Below are positions 22,570 to 33,352 of a stretch of DNA of 64,000 bases, piece by piece. A program made the translations under genes and the position numbers. The notes under the pieces were generated by a model. That model ran no database searches and was not told the origin of the DNA. It worked only from the letters and a program-made list of their open reading frames with translations. Every line of letters starts with the position of its first letter. Position 1 is the stretch's first letter. Source of the DNA: Neocallimastix lanati (nom. inval.) (Eukaryota; Neocallimastigomycota; Neocallimastigomycetes; Neocallimastigales; Neocallimastigaceae). The stretch is taken from NCBI GenBank assembly GCA_016946835.1, contig JACVTC010000084.1, positions 233,501 to 297,500 of the forward strand, given 5' to 3'.

Positions 22570-23717
22570 CTAGTTTTTATAATTATTTTTTATGTTGTGA
22601 TTGTTAATTTGACTTATTAAATTATTTCTGGATTGTTTATTTGAAATTTTATTATTTAAATTTAAATTATTGTTTAATTCTCCATTATCATTATTTATTT
22701 GAATATTTTTTTCATTATTTATCTTTTTATTTAATTGATTGTTTACATTTTTAGAATTTAAATTCGAAATGGAATCATTAAATTTATTATTTAAATTTAG
22801 TTCATTTAAAGCAGTCAATTCTTCTTCTTTCTGTTTATTATTTTGAATTCCGTTACTTTCTTCCATTTTGTTTTCAATTCTTGTTTTAAATCCTGAAATT
22901 TCTTTTTGTTTATTTTTTGATTCTTTATTTTCAGCTATATTATTTACATTCAAATTATTTAATATTATATTTTCTTTTTTATCTAAATTCATTTTGTTTT
23001 GTTTACTTACAGCTTCGTTTTGTATTAACTCATTTCCTGTTTTCTTATTTATATTTTCTTCTTCTTTATTGTTATTTAAAATGTCTTCTTTTTTATTCTC
23101 ATTTTCAGTGAATAGATTTATTGGATTTGAATTCGTTTTGTTATTATTTAATAAATTATTATCATTTAAATTTTTTAAATTATTATTTAAAGTATTTAAA
23201 TTATTATTTAAATTATTATTTAAATTATTATTTAAATTATTATTTAAACTGTTATTTAAATTCAAATAATCATTATATTCATTTTGAAAATAATTATTAT
23301 TTTCTTTTTGAATATAATTATGATGATCAAAATTTCTAAAATTCCTCATGTGGGGATTTAATGTAATGTGAGGATTTAAAATAAAAGGATTATAATAATT
23401 TGGAATAAAATTATTATTATTATAATAATAAAGTGGGTTTGAATTATTGTATTGGTTATTATAATCAAAAAAATTTTTATTGTGATCATATAAAATTTTA
23501 TTTGGATCATATATTAATTTATATGAATCAAAATTTTGATATAAATTATTTGGATACGTATTATAATAATTAAAATTATTATTATTATTTTCATTTGAAA
23601 TATTATTTGAGGGAACTTCAAAAGGAACTTTTATAATTTTATTATTATTATGATCATCATAATTATTATTACTTATATTATTATTATTATCGTTATTGTC
23701 ATCATTTTCGTCATCAC

Positions 23718-23753
<36 letters not shown>

Positions 23754-23928
23754 CATTATTATCATTATTTTTATTATTAATATTATTATTATTAATATCA
23801 TTATTATCTCTATAAGAGTAATTATGAAAGTCTATTATTATCATTTTCGTTGTCATTAGTAAAGTCCTCAATTTCTGGAATAGAAGAAGTGGCCTTTGTA
23901 CATCCGGGGATATCTTCGAAAAATTCAA
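22570..23928 (-). pseudogene. Asn-rich linker between Copia integrase and RT
   Basis: About 450 codons in the RT frame, closed only by the TAG at 22570. Composition is extreme: poly-Asn runs encoded largely by AAT repeats near 23720-23790, then Asn/Tyr- and Asn/Leu-rich segments including several NNNL repeats near 23190-23250. In Copia pol proteins the stretch between integrase and RT is variable and of low complexity, so this position is expected; the length and Asn content are not. The first 25 or so codons overlap the end of the integrase frame, with the frames crossing near 23825-23850. The ATG at 23928 is not a credible natural start. Confidence 0.7.
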
Positions 23929-24310
23929 CAGCTTTAGCTAATATAACTTTATTGTTTATTTTATCATATATTCTGAATGCTGTTGGATTGATATCATATC
24001 TTATGAAAATTCCAGGATGTGTAGAATTTTCAAACTTTTTTCTATATTGTTTTGGTACATAAAAGAATACTTGACAACCGAAAACCTTTAATTTATTATA
24101 ATCGACCTTTTTGCCTTTATTTTCATATAAAATCTCATAAGGTATTTTATTGTTTATACCTCTGTGTGGAAGTCTATTATGGATATAATTTGCTGTTTTA
24201 ATAGCGTCTTCCCAAAATCTGTAATTTAAACGGGCGTCACGTAAAAGTTCTCTTGAAGCATGAATAAAATAAGAGTTTGTTGAAAACGCTCTGCCTTTCC
24301 ATTTTGTTGT
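23822..24310 (-). pseudogene. Copia integrase C-terminal part
   Basis: Second integrase frame, entered by a shift near 24295. It reads HASRELLRDARLNYRFWEDA, then YIHNRLPHRGIN, KIPYEILYE, KVFGCQVFFYVP and HPGIFIRYD, typical of the Copia integrase C-terminal region. It ends at TAA 23822-23824. The shift lies just after the catalytic Glu region (NPQQNGKAERF). Confidence 0.85.
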
Positions 24311-25318
24311 GGGTTTTTTGGAATACTTGATAATTGTATAATCCTATTCTTTGTACAAAAGTCATCAAATTGATAATTATAAAATTCGGTTCCTCTGTCC
24401 GATTTTATATATTTTATGTTTTTGTTAAAAATATTTTTAATTGTATTATACCATTTTAGAAAGGTTGGAAAGATATCTGTTTTTGATTTTACACAGAAAA
24501 CTCACCTATATCTGGAGTAATCGTCCATTATTGTAAAGAAATATTTATTACCATATAATGATTCATCAGAATATTGAACAGTATCCATATGAATCATTTC
24601 AAATATTTCCTTTGTTTTGTTTTGAGATAAATAATAAGGGAAATTTCTCAGTTTTGCTTCTGAGCATACTTTACACTTATTATTTATTTTTATATTCGGT
24701 AATCTGTCCTTTATTTTATCAATGTTAAAATGTCCTAGTCTTCTATGCCAAAGTTCTAAGACATCTTCATTTTCTACGTTTTGTATACTATCACAAACAG
24801 TATAATTATTTAATTTTTCTTTAAAGTTTATTTTATATTTAAAGGACCAGATTTTATATATATTGTAGTTTGTTGAATTTACCGAACATATTTTATTACC
24901 ATTTTTGTCGAATATTGAAACTTTGTTTTTGTTATTATGGTTGTAAAATATGATTTTAAAATATTGGTTACATAATTGATGGATAGAAATTAAACTTCTT
25001 TTAAAACTTGGAATATATAGTACATTTTTTTGTATAATTTTACTTTCATTAATATATCCTATAAATATACCTATATATCTTGATTTCACAGTCCCTCCAT
25101 CAGCAAAAGATATAATTTCTTGATGTTTACGAATGTTTTGTAAACATCCAAGGTTGTGTGTCATATGATATGACGCTCCTGAATCTAATGTCCATGATAT
25201 TAAATCATTTTTATCATTAGATTTATTGTTGTTATTATTTGTATAGTAACTTAAACTATGTTTAAGGCCTCGGATATAGTCTATTATTAGATTCTTTATT
25301 AAGTTCTTTGGCGTAATT
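24296..25318 (-). pseudogene. Copia protease and integrase core
   Basis: One frame that includes the aspartic protease active site (TLDSGASYHMT), which cleaves the polyprotein. It continues through the GAG-pre-integrase zinc region (ELWHRRLGHFN ... CKVC) and the integrase core (IHMDTVQ, DDYSRY). A TGA at 24502-24504 falls where the family has Trp (DDYSRYxW), a simple TGG-to-TGA change. The same frame then continues with KSDRGTEF and NPQQNGKAERF, giving the catalytic Asp/Asp/Glu. Upstream the frame opens near 25318 and overlaps the Gag zinc-knuckle frame. Confidence 0.9.
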
Positions 25319-25680
25319 TACTTGTTTTGTTAATTCGATATCAGTGTCATAGTCAAGTGAGAAGTTAACATATTGTTCAGTATTTAATTCTTCATCTTTC
25401 ATAGCAATATTTGATTGTCCTCCATTAGTTTTACGCTTTCTGTTATATTTATTATTATTCTTACTATTGTTTTTCTTATAATTATTGTTATTGTCATTGC
25501 TATTACTTGATTTATCTTCATTAGATCTGAAGTATCTGTATTTACACTTATTCTCAGTATGTCCCTTTTTCTTACAGATTTGGCATCTTATGTTTTTCTT
25601 GTTGTTTGTTTGTTGGGAATAATTTGCTTCTGTATTCGAACTTGTAGATTTATTTGTTGATTGTTATTATTCCCTAATTT
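25265..25680 (-). pseudogene. Copia Gag zinc-knuckle segment
   Basis: CQICKKKGHTENKC is a CCHC knuckle (C-x2-C-x4-H-x4-C) that binds element RNA. It is followed by an Asn/Lys-rich stretch. It lies one frame away from the main Gag ORF (crossing near 25655-25680) and one away from the protease frame (crossing near 25265-25318). Confidence 0.8.
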
Positions 25681-26346
25681 TTTATTTCTTTTGATATACA
25701 ATTGCTTTGCATGCTGATGGGTTTCAATGATATTTGTACAACATTTTTTCCAGTTGTTGCTATAATTGAGTAAATTTGATAATAATATTAATTTTTCGGG
25801 AAGTGCGTTGAATAAATAGTCAAATTTTTCTCTGTCAGTCTTTTCAACGCCTAGGTTTCTTAATTCAGCAAATTTATTATTCATGGAAGCAATAAACAAA
25901 GACATTCCTTTTTCATTTTCTTCAAAGAATAATTCATTTAATTCATTTTCTAAAATTTCTTTTCTTTCATTAATTGTGTGAGTATAGGTTTCACACAATG
26001 TATTGTAAATATCATACGCTGTGTCACCCTTACAATTTAAACTTAATTTATGTTCGTTATTAATACTATTCAAAATAATATTTTTAACTTTAATGTCATT
26101 TTTAATGTCTTCATCTTTAGTATCCAAAGCATAAACTTTAGTTTTATCTCCTTTTGCTGGACGATATTTATTTAAGTTTGAAGGGCTAATTGTACTTTTA
26201 TCAATTCTTTTAAGGACTTCTTTTTCAATATGATGTTCAAGATCTAATTCACTTAAAAGATTGTAAAGTTCATCATCCCAAATTTTGAAATTTGAATTGG
26301 GTTCCCTGAGGATTGTTTTGGTACCTCTATTGCATAGTTCTTCCAT
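25588..26346 (-). pseudogene. Copia Gag capsid-like domain
   Basis: 252 codons from an ATG about 170 nt inside the 5' LTR, a natural Gag start. It contains the features of Copia Gag: a WDDELYNLLSELDLEHH-type N-terminal segment, GDTAYDIYNTLCETY, a mid region MSLFIASMNNKFAELRNLG, and LFNALPEKL. It stops before the zinc knuckle because of a frameshift. The capsid part itself appears undamaged. Confidence 0.85.
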
Positions 26347-26499
26347 TTTAATGTAAATAATGGTTTTATAAATAAATTTTATATATAATTTTTATAGTTT
26401 AGGAAAATGATTTTTTGGGCAAAGTTAAATATAAAAACGACGATTTAAATATATAAAAGCGATTTACATATGGTAATTAATAAGTAGTATGAGTCAAAT

Positions 26500-26513
26500 T
26501 GAGACTCTTAATC
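26500..26513 (-). other. Primer-binding site of Copia element 1, tRNA-Lys anticodon type
   Basis: On the minus strand GATTAAGAGTCTCA starts at the very first base after the 5' LTR. It is the complement of TGAGACTCTTAATC, the anticodon stem-loop of eukaryotic tRNA-Lys(CUU). Copia-group elements can use an internally cut tRNA half as primer (Drosophila copia uses half of initiator tRNA-Met). I infer a half-tRNA-Lys primer here. Confidence 0.65.
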
Positions 26514-26768
26514 TTTTGAAAATTAAATGGAAATTGATCAATTTAAAATTACTTTATTAACTTCATTTCTTAAAAATAATATGATATACATTTTAATATA
26601 TCATAACAATAACATTACATGAATCATAAATGTATTACATAAATATTTATAATGTAGCATGCCATATTTACATAGATAAATTTACTTAATAAATTTTACT
26701 GTATATAAATTTGTATAACTATATAATTAATAATAAAATAGGAATAATATTAAACTTTATTTTCAACA
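26514..26768 (-). repeat. 5' LTR of Copia element 1
   Basis: Nearly identical to 20414-20668. It is bounded by the primer site on one side and CAAAC on the other. Confidence 0.9.
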
Positions 26769-27019
26769 CAAACTATAACTGAATTGAAGAATAAAATAAG
26801 TGAATTAATTTAATTGAAAATAATTTATATTTAGTTTATAATATAAAAATAATACTTAAAATATTACAAATTTTGAAGAGGTTATAAAAAAAATAATTTA
26901 CAATATATTTTTAATAATAATAATATTTATTGTATTATTTATTGTTAATATAATTACATTAATTGAAAATTTATTAGAACATAATAAATTTTATTTTTTT
27001 TTTATGATCAATAATTAGA

Positions 27020-27358
27020 ATTCCAGTTGCGAAATTTAATAAATTATATATTTACATTAAGCAATTACAAGAATTAAAGAAAATAAGAGAAGAACAAGTT
27101 CCAGATGTTACCTTAAATGAAGAATTATTAAAACAAACCATTACTGAATTGAAGAATAAAATAAGTGGATTAAAGAAAGATATTTTTGAAGAAGATAATT
27201 TTATTCAAATTATAAAAAAAGAAGAAAATATTAGTAAGAAAAATCTCTATGAAGATAACATAAATATTCTTAATTCAGGAAGAGAACAATTCAATAATTG
27301 GAAAGAAAATATTACAAAAGAAAATGTTCTTCACAGTCCAAGAAGATCAATAAATTAA
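27020..27358 (+). pseudogene. Gag-like coiled-coil fragment of element C, second duplicate
   Basis: 113 open codons repeat the fragment at 20295 and continue past the Copia target site. The protein is Lys/Glu/Asn-rich and heptad-like (KNKISGLKKDIFEEDNF). It ends at TAA 27356-27358. Beyond, to about 27780, coiled-coil-like coding sense persists in broken frames, so the original gene was longer. There is no enzyme motif. Probably the structural protein of element C. Confidence 0.5.
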
Positions 27359-28020
27359 ATTGTGAAATTGAATGTTTAAAACTTGGTAAAAGTAGTAATT
27401 AAAAAGAATAAAAATAAATTAGTGATATATTAAATGGAAATTTCATTTAGTTTTATAAATCGAATTATTAAAGTTTGAACATAATTCTAAATCAGTAATT
27501 TAGAAAATTCATTTAAACAAAGTGAAAATAGAATTAAAGAATTGAATGAAATAATAACTTTAAATAAGAATAATATAATAAATTAGAGGATAAATTGAAC
27601 ATTAATAATAAAGATTATGATGAATTAAAGAAAACAAAATATAAATGAAGAAAGGATTCAACATGAATCTACTTTAGTATTGATAAAACAAATAAAACAG
27701 CAAAAGGAGTATACTTGTAGTGATCTTCAGGAAAGTCTTGAAAATGAAAATAATTAAATGAAGCATTAGAAGAATTTGTTATGTAAAAAAATTTTTTTTA
27801 AAAAAAAAATAGTAAGAATACCAAGAATTTAGAAAAAAAAATGGTACAATTCCAGTTGATCATGAAATTTTTGGAATTTTTAAAAATTTATTATAAAATT
27901 TTATAATATATGGTAATATATAAATTAAATTATTTAATTTATATATTTCAATTAATACATATATTAAAATATATTTTAAACTACATAAAAATTTTTAATT
28001 TTAAGAATTAATGAAAATAT

Positions 28021-28021
<1 letters not shown>

Positions 28022-28059
<38 letters not shown>

Positions 28060-28102
28060 ATTATGTAAATATTTAATTATATAGTTAATTAAAAATTTAA
28101 AG

Positions 28103-28132
<30 letters not shown>
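28022..28132. repeat. Two poly(A) tracts
   Basis: Homopolymer A runs of more than 30 bases lie at about 28025-28057 and 28106-28132, inside the 3' part of element C. They could be slippage products. Confidence 0.6.
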
Positions 28133-28135
<3 letters not shown>

Positions 28136-28197
28136 AGTTAATAATAAGAAAATTTTTGCCTTTGCTATAGTATAGTATAGTCTTTGCGGGGGCATCT

Positions 28198-28714
28198 TGA
28201 TAAATAATAGAATAATAATAATATTTTTAATTAAATTCTTGATAATTTATTATATAAAATATATTATCATATTACTATTAATATTTTTCTCATTTTATAT
28301 AATAATTTTTATATTAATTATATTTTATAATTTTAAATATTAATTTATGTAATTAATTAATTTATATGATTGGATTTAATAATGTAATTAAATAATATAA
28401 AAATATGTATAATCCATATTTTTTATGGAGGGGGCCTTTCTGAGAAAAGAATTAGAAATAGTAGTAAAAATGAATTGGAATAGTAATAATTGAAAGGTTT
28501 CCCATATTGTTATAAAAATAAATATTAATATTAATAAAGTATTTTTAACAATAAAATAATTATATAATTTATAAATAATAAATATTTTTAACAATAATTC
28601 TTTTCAATAAAATTTATAATGTGTAGTAATAATTTCTTTTAGTGTAATTTAGTAATTAGTTAATTTATCTATTTATTTAATGTACACACTCCTTTTACAA
28701 TATGAACCTCAACA
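28198..28714 (+). repeat. 3' LTR of element C
   Basis: Pairs with 19077-19595. The G-rich stretch GCGGGGGCATCT lies immediately upstream as a candidate polypurine tract. TTTG follows. Confidence 0.75.
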
Positions 28715-28718
28715 TTTG

Positions 28719-29505
28719 TAATACAGAATGAATAAATAATACTAATTGTGCTAGAATAATATAAATTATTCTAACCTTAGATTATTCTATTCTATATAAT
28801 TGGAACTTTCCAATATTCTTCAAATATTACTAAATAAGAATCTTAAGTTAATAAATCAACAATCAACTTATAATTCCTTTTTGAATTATCGATCCGATTT
28901 CATTATATTATATTGAAATCTTTAGCTAATAATATTGTCCTTGCCCACTTAATATATTAATATTATATTTCTTTTGTAATATGTTATATTGAAAATAATC
29001 AAATCTATTTAATTAGTTATTAAAATTTTCGTTATCAATTTAAATTTATTTTTAATTACTAAATTTAACTAAACCACAATTAAAATATTCTGTATAATCT
29101 CCTTATTTTTATTTTATATATATTAATATTAAACTATTATTAAATAATTGATAATTCAATAATATAAAACTAATATTTATAACAATAATATTATTAACCA
29201 ATATAATAATTCAATTTCAATTTAAATGTTTTATTTATTAAATTAATTAGTAATTAGTTTATTAAGAAATAGTTAAGCTTTACAAATTTTAATTTGATAA
29301 AAAAATATAAATACATGTAATTTTTAGTAAAATAAAATATAATCAATAACTTTCTTTTTATTAAATAAATAATTATATTATTATTATTTTTCTTTTATAA
29401 ATTTAAATAAATAAATATTGATTTTAAAACAAAATTATTTTTATTGTAATTCTATTATTTGTGTTAATTATTATTATATTTCCCAAAACTATATGAACCA
29501 TACCA
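28719..29505. repeat. Solo LTR-like block, family D copy 2
   Basis: Very similar to 180-967. It is flanked by CATTT on both sides (28713-28717 and 29504-29508), as copy 1 is by CATATG. Confidence 0.65.
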
Positions 29506-29509
29506 TTTA

Positions 29510-30485
29510 TGTTAGAAATAATAATTATTTATTAATAAATAATTAAAATTTCTTAGTCTTTATAATTATTAATAATAATTATAAATTTATTTAAATTAAA
29601 ACTAATTCATACATTGGGATACTATTATCAAATTATTATAATTATAATTATTCATACACTTAAATAATATTAGAAAAATTATTTAAATAATTATTATATG
29701 TACACTTATTAATATTATTAATTTTATTTGGTCATTCATTTAATTATCAAGTTAATGTAAACATTAGTTTTATTTATTTTTTACATTGTACATTTAAAAG
29801 AGCAATTAATAAGTTTCTGTATTCTTTATAATTCTACATTTTAGTTTAAGGATAGTTATACGTTAATAAGTTTAGATTAGATTTTAAAAAATGATATTTA
29901 GAAAAATAGATTAATTTAGATCATTCCGGTTATTTTGATTTTTCCTTTTATTTGATAATCTAAATTAAAATTTAGAAAATCGATATATTAAGGTTTTATC
30001 CAAATATAAAATAATATATTTGGTTTTACTTAATATATACGATGATCGATATGAATAGAATATCGATCAAAACTTATCTAGTTTTTTCTTCTAATCTTTT
30101 TCAAGATAAGATATTTTTTAAGATTAGAAAACCTTTTTTTATTTAACCTTATTTCCAAAAAAAAATATAAATAAGGCTCTTGATTTCCCTTTAAGAAATC
30201 AAGAGTTATTATTATAAAAAACATAGTTATAATAATAACAATTTTATATTTTTAACTTTAATAAATTAATAAAATATTTTATTCAAAAAACATATTTTTA
30301 AAATCAAATTTATACAAATAATTCTTCTTTTGCTTTTCGAGTTATTATTATAATTAATTTTATAATAAACTCTATAGGTAAAAGATTTATTTTATTTTAT
30401 TCTCTATTTTCTCAACTTAATGAATTAGTCGTTAAGTTGTAGTTAATAATTCTGTTTTGAGTTAGTTCTTAATAGAATTATTACA
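29510..30485. repeat. Solo LTR-like block, family H copy 2
   Basis: It starts TGTTAGAAATAATAATT and ends GAATTATTACA, matching 17901-19073 without the embedded family J piece. It is flanked by TTTA and TTTG. Confidence 0.65.
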
Positions 30486-30487
30486 TT

Positions 30488-30575
30488 TGATGCATGTCCA
30501 GTAGAAATAATATAAAATAATAGAAAAATTATTTAGAATGTCACGAATACTAGTGGATTTGAGGTTAAAATTCAT
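30488..30575. repeat. Left end of family J, truncated
   Basis: The first 88 bp of the block that begins TGATGCATGTCC. The same stretch restarts at 31242, so this copy is cut off by the family P block. Confidence 0.65.
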
Positions 30576-31238
30576 TGTTAAGGAATGAGCAAATAATGTA
30601 AATTTTATTATTTTTCATAAAAATAACTTAACCACTAAAATTAAATTATTTATTTCCTTACTTGGAGAACTTTCTTATGTTCTATTACTGCCAAATTATT
30701 ACTAATATTAAATTTATTATTATTAATATTAATTCTTTATCAATATCAATATTTTATTATTAAAAATAATACTATATTATTAATATCAATATTATTATCA
30801 ATATCTAGTTATATTAATATGATTTATTCTATCAATATTTTATTATTAAAGAAAATTTTATATTACAAATATTACTAATACAATTCAAATATGTAACTCT
30901 AAAATATTCTAAAGAAATGGCTTGACCATTTCTAACGATAAAAAACATATAAATAGATGAGAAAATTGTATTTTAAAGAAATAATCTGAAAGATATAATC
31001 TTATTCAAAAAATTAAATTATCTTTAGTTTTAATTGAATAATTTTTATTAAATAAATAAATAAAATATTTTAAAAAGATATAATCTTATTCAAAAAATTA
31101 AATTATCTTTAATTTTAATTAAATAATTTTTATAAATAAATAAATAAAATATTTTAAAAAGATATATTTTAATTTTTAATTTTTTATATTTTAGTGTTTA
31201 CTTCTATATTTATTATTAATTTGTCCCGAACCTCAACA
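30576..31238. repeat. Solo LTR-like block, family P copy 2
   Basis: Termini TGTTAAGG and CCTCAACA as in 1679-2602. About 330 bp are missing from the middle. A segment of about 85 bp near 30985-31165 is tandemly duplicated. No target duplication is evident. Confidence 0.65.
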
Positions 31239-31241
31239 ATT

Positions 31242-32561
31242 TGATGCATGTCCAGTAGAAATAATAGAAAATAATAGAAAAATTATTTAGAATGTCACGA
31301 ATACTAGTAGATTTGAGGTTAAAATTCACTATTAGATCAATTGAAATTTAATTTCGTTATTGACAAAAATTATTTTAATTCGATTTTAATTATAAAAATA
31401 AATATTAGAAACATTAAATAATTAGAAACCAAAGTGTTTGGACTTATTTATTAAGGATAATTTAATTTATTTTAACCCTTAAGGATTTAATAAAAATAAC
31501 TTGAAGAAAAACAACAACAACACGACAAATAATGGAAATATTATATTGACATTCCCGCTAAAACTATATTCATTAGAAAGCTACGGACGAGAACTACAAT
31601 ATATGTTAAAATCAACCTTATTGGACATATACATAACGAGATATTGGACTTTAAAGATATTTTAAATATAAAAAATAATTTAATTATTTAATTAAGACCC
31701 TAATGTAAAGATATCTTTATATCTTTAATAAATTTATGTCATACATTATTACATTAATTTATGTATGAAATTTTTGTCACGATATCATGAATAAAATTAT
31801 GTAATTTACATTAATTTATGAATTAAAACATATTTCAGTAAATTTATTTAAACGAAAAATCATATATTAAATTTACATACATGAATTAAATTCTTTAAAC
31901 AATTACTTCTCCTTAAATTAATAATTGAAATTTAAAATTATAAATTAAAACTTAAATTATTTAAATTTATATTTATTAAATATTTATTAAATAATTTAGT
32001 CACAAAAAATTCGCCAAATCTGTTATTGTTAAATTTTTTATCTATTTAAATAGTATAGTTTAATATTATTAATAAGTTTTTAGTTTAATTTTAAATTAGT
32101 TAAAATATTTAAATAGTTATAATAAAAAATAGTTAATTAAAAAATTATACTATAATTAGTTTTAATTTAAATATATTTTATTATTTTATAAAATTAATTA
32201 TTATTAATATTTAAATTGAATATATGTAAATTAAATTAATTTAATATATTAGAATATAATTAAGAAAAAATATAATTATTGTAAATTTTCTTTAATTGAA
32301 AGAACGTAATTGTTATTTTATGATTTTATAGTTCATAACATAATAAGAACTATTTAATAAAAGATTTTTCATAAAACAATTATTTTTAATAAAAGAATTT
32401 ATTTTATAATAGGGTGTTTTGTATTATTATAATCTGTTTTGACATAAAACTCTCTATACCTAAATTATTAATTAAGAAATCTATATTAGATAAAATCTTT
32501 TAACTTGGAAATTATATTATTAATTTTTATTATTAATTAAAAATACAGAATTAGTTATTCG
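31242..32561. repeat. Family J copy 2, split by a solo Copia LTR
   Basis: It starts TGATGCATGTCC and contains TGTCACGAATACTAG. Similarity to 11650-12185 runs to 31703 and resumes at 32459. Confidence 0.65.
31704..32458. mobile_element. Solo Copia LTR (family of Copia element 2)
   Basis: 755 bp, TGTAAAGATATC...ACTCTCTATA, with 5-bp target duplications CCTAA at 31699-31703 and 32459-32463. The empty site is preserved near 12065. Its last ~120 bp match, in inverse orientation, the LTR fragment at 35487-35604 next to Copia element 2. A single LTR left after recombination between two LTRs is the simplest reading. Confidence 0.8.
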
Positions 32562-32917
32562 TGATACAATCTCTAAATTAATTTTTATTTACTAAATGTT
32601 ATTTTTTTTTAAAAAAAAAAAAAAACAATTTAAAATAATAGTTAAAAACTATAATAAAATAGTTATAATAGTTTTTTTTTATAAAGAATATATTAATAAT
32701 AAATAAAATGTATTAAAATAAAAGTATAAAAAGAAGAATAAATTTCTTTCTTTTTAATACTTGAAACAAATAATTTTTAATTTTAAATTTAAATAAAGAA
32801 TATTTTAAAAATTAATCTTTTTTTTTTTTTGTTTCCAAATTTATTTTTATCATTATGTGTTAATATTTATTTTATTTTGTTTTGAATATCTTAGCATTAC
32901 AACCCCAGCCCGCATCA
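32562..32917. repeat. Solo LTR-like block, family M copy 2
   Basis: TGATACAATCTC...CCCGCATCA, matching 17557-17896 with several homopolymer differences. Confidence 0.6.
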
Positions 32918-32923
32918 ATTTTT

Positions 32924-33336
32924 TGTAAGAAACTATAATTATTTGTTAAATAATTATAATTTCTTTATTTGATGTTAAGATAATAACTGAATTTCAATAC
33001 TTATATTAATATTATTACATATTCATATTAATAATTAATATTTTAATAATTAATTATTTTATATAAATACATGTTTAAATCTTTTGATTAATCCTTTGTA
33101 GGATTATTGTAATTTGAATTATAGTAATAATTATATATAATAATAATGTAATAAAATATTATTAAAATAAAATAAAATTTATATTTTAAATAAAAACTTA
33201 TTTATAAAATTTACTAATAACAATATGTTTTAAATAAGAGTAAATTTAAATTATTAATTATTTACTATAATTTGGCATCTTGACCTAATCGTTAAGACCA
33301 AATTATCTCAAAACTTTAACAATAATCCTACCAACA
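32924..33336 (+). repeat. LTR-like block, family E (plus copy)
   Basis: It starts TGTAAGAAAC and ends CTACCAACA. It is the inverse of 14836-15490, lacking about 300 bp present there. An ORF starts 16 nt further on. Confidence 0.5.
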
Positions 33337-33352
33337 ATCTATCGATTATCTC

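Larger units (their letters stand above)
20414..26768 (-). mobile_element. Ty1/Copia retrotransposon, element 1 (degenerate)
   Basis: Full-length Copia element on the minus strand. The 255-bp LTRs are 26514-26768 (5') and 20414-20668 (3'). CAAAC target duplications lie at 20409-20413 and 26769-26773. The purine tract TTTAGGAGGGA sits directly before the 3' LTR. Domain order is Gag, zinc knuckle, protease, integrase, Asn-rich linker, RT, RNase H, which defines Copia. At least four or five frameshifts and two in-frame nonsense codons break the polyprotein, while the LTRs remain nearly identical. The uninterrupted duplicate near 27120 confirms the empty-site sequence. Confidence 0.93.
19077..28714 (+). 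mobile_element. LTR retrotransposon, element C, split by Copia
   Basis: LTRs at 19077-19595 and 28198-28714 start TGATAAA(G/T)AATAG and end TATGAACCTCAACA. A TGGTGGAG site follows the left LTR, and a G-rich tract (GCGGGGGCATCT) precedes the right one, giving plus orientation. The interior has a less A/T-rich leader and a gag-like coiled-coil coding fragment whose segment is tandemly duplicated. The 6.35-kb Copia element (20414-26768) sits in the first duplicate. No RT or integrase of its own is visible, so it is non-autonomous or heavily deleted. Confidence 0.65.

Noticed and set aside
22022-22573. Leu/Phe/Ser-rich plus-strand frame opposite the Copia RT
   Set aside because: It is the antisense of the RT region, whose motifs are clear on the minus strand. 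The same applies to plus frames at 22868-23339 opposite the Asn-rich linker.
24502-24504. Possible recoding of TGA as Trp, since TGA sits at a conserved Trp in the Copia integrase
   Set aside because: The rest of the element carries frameshifts and a TAG as well, and nrdD gives no support for a changed code; ordinary nonsense mutation is simpler.
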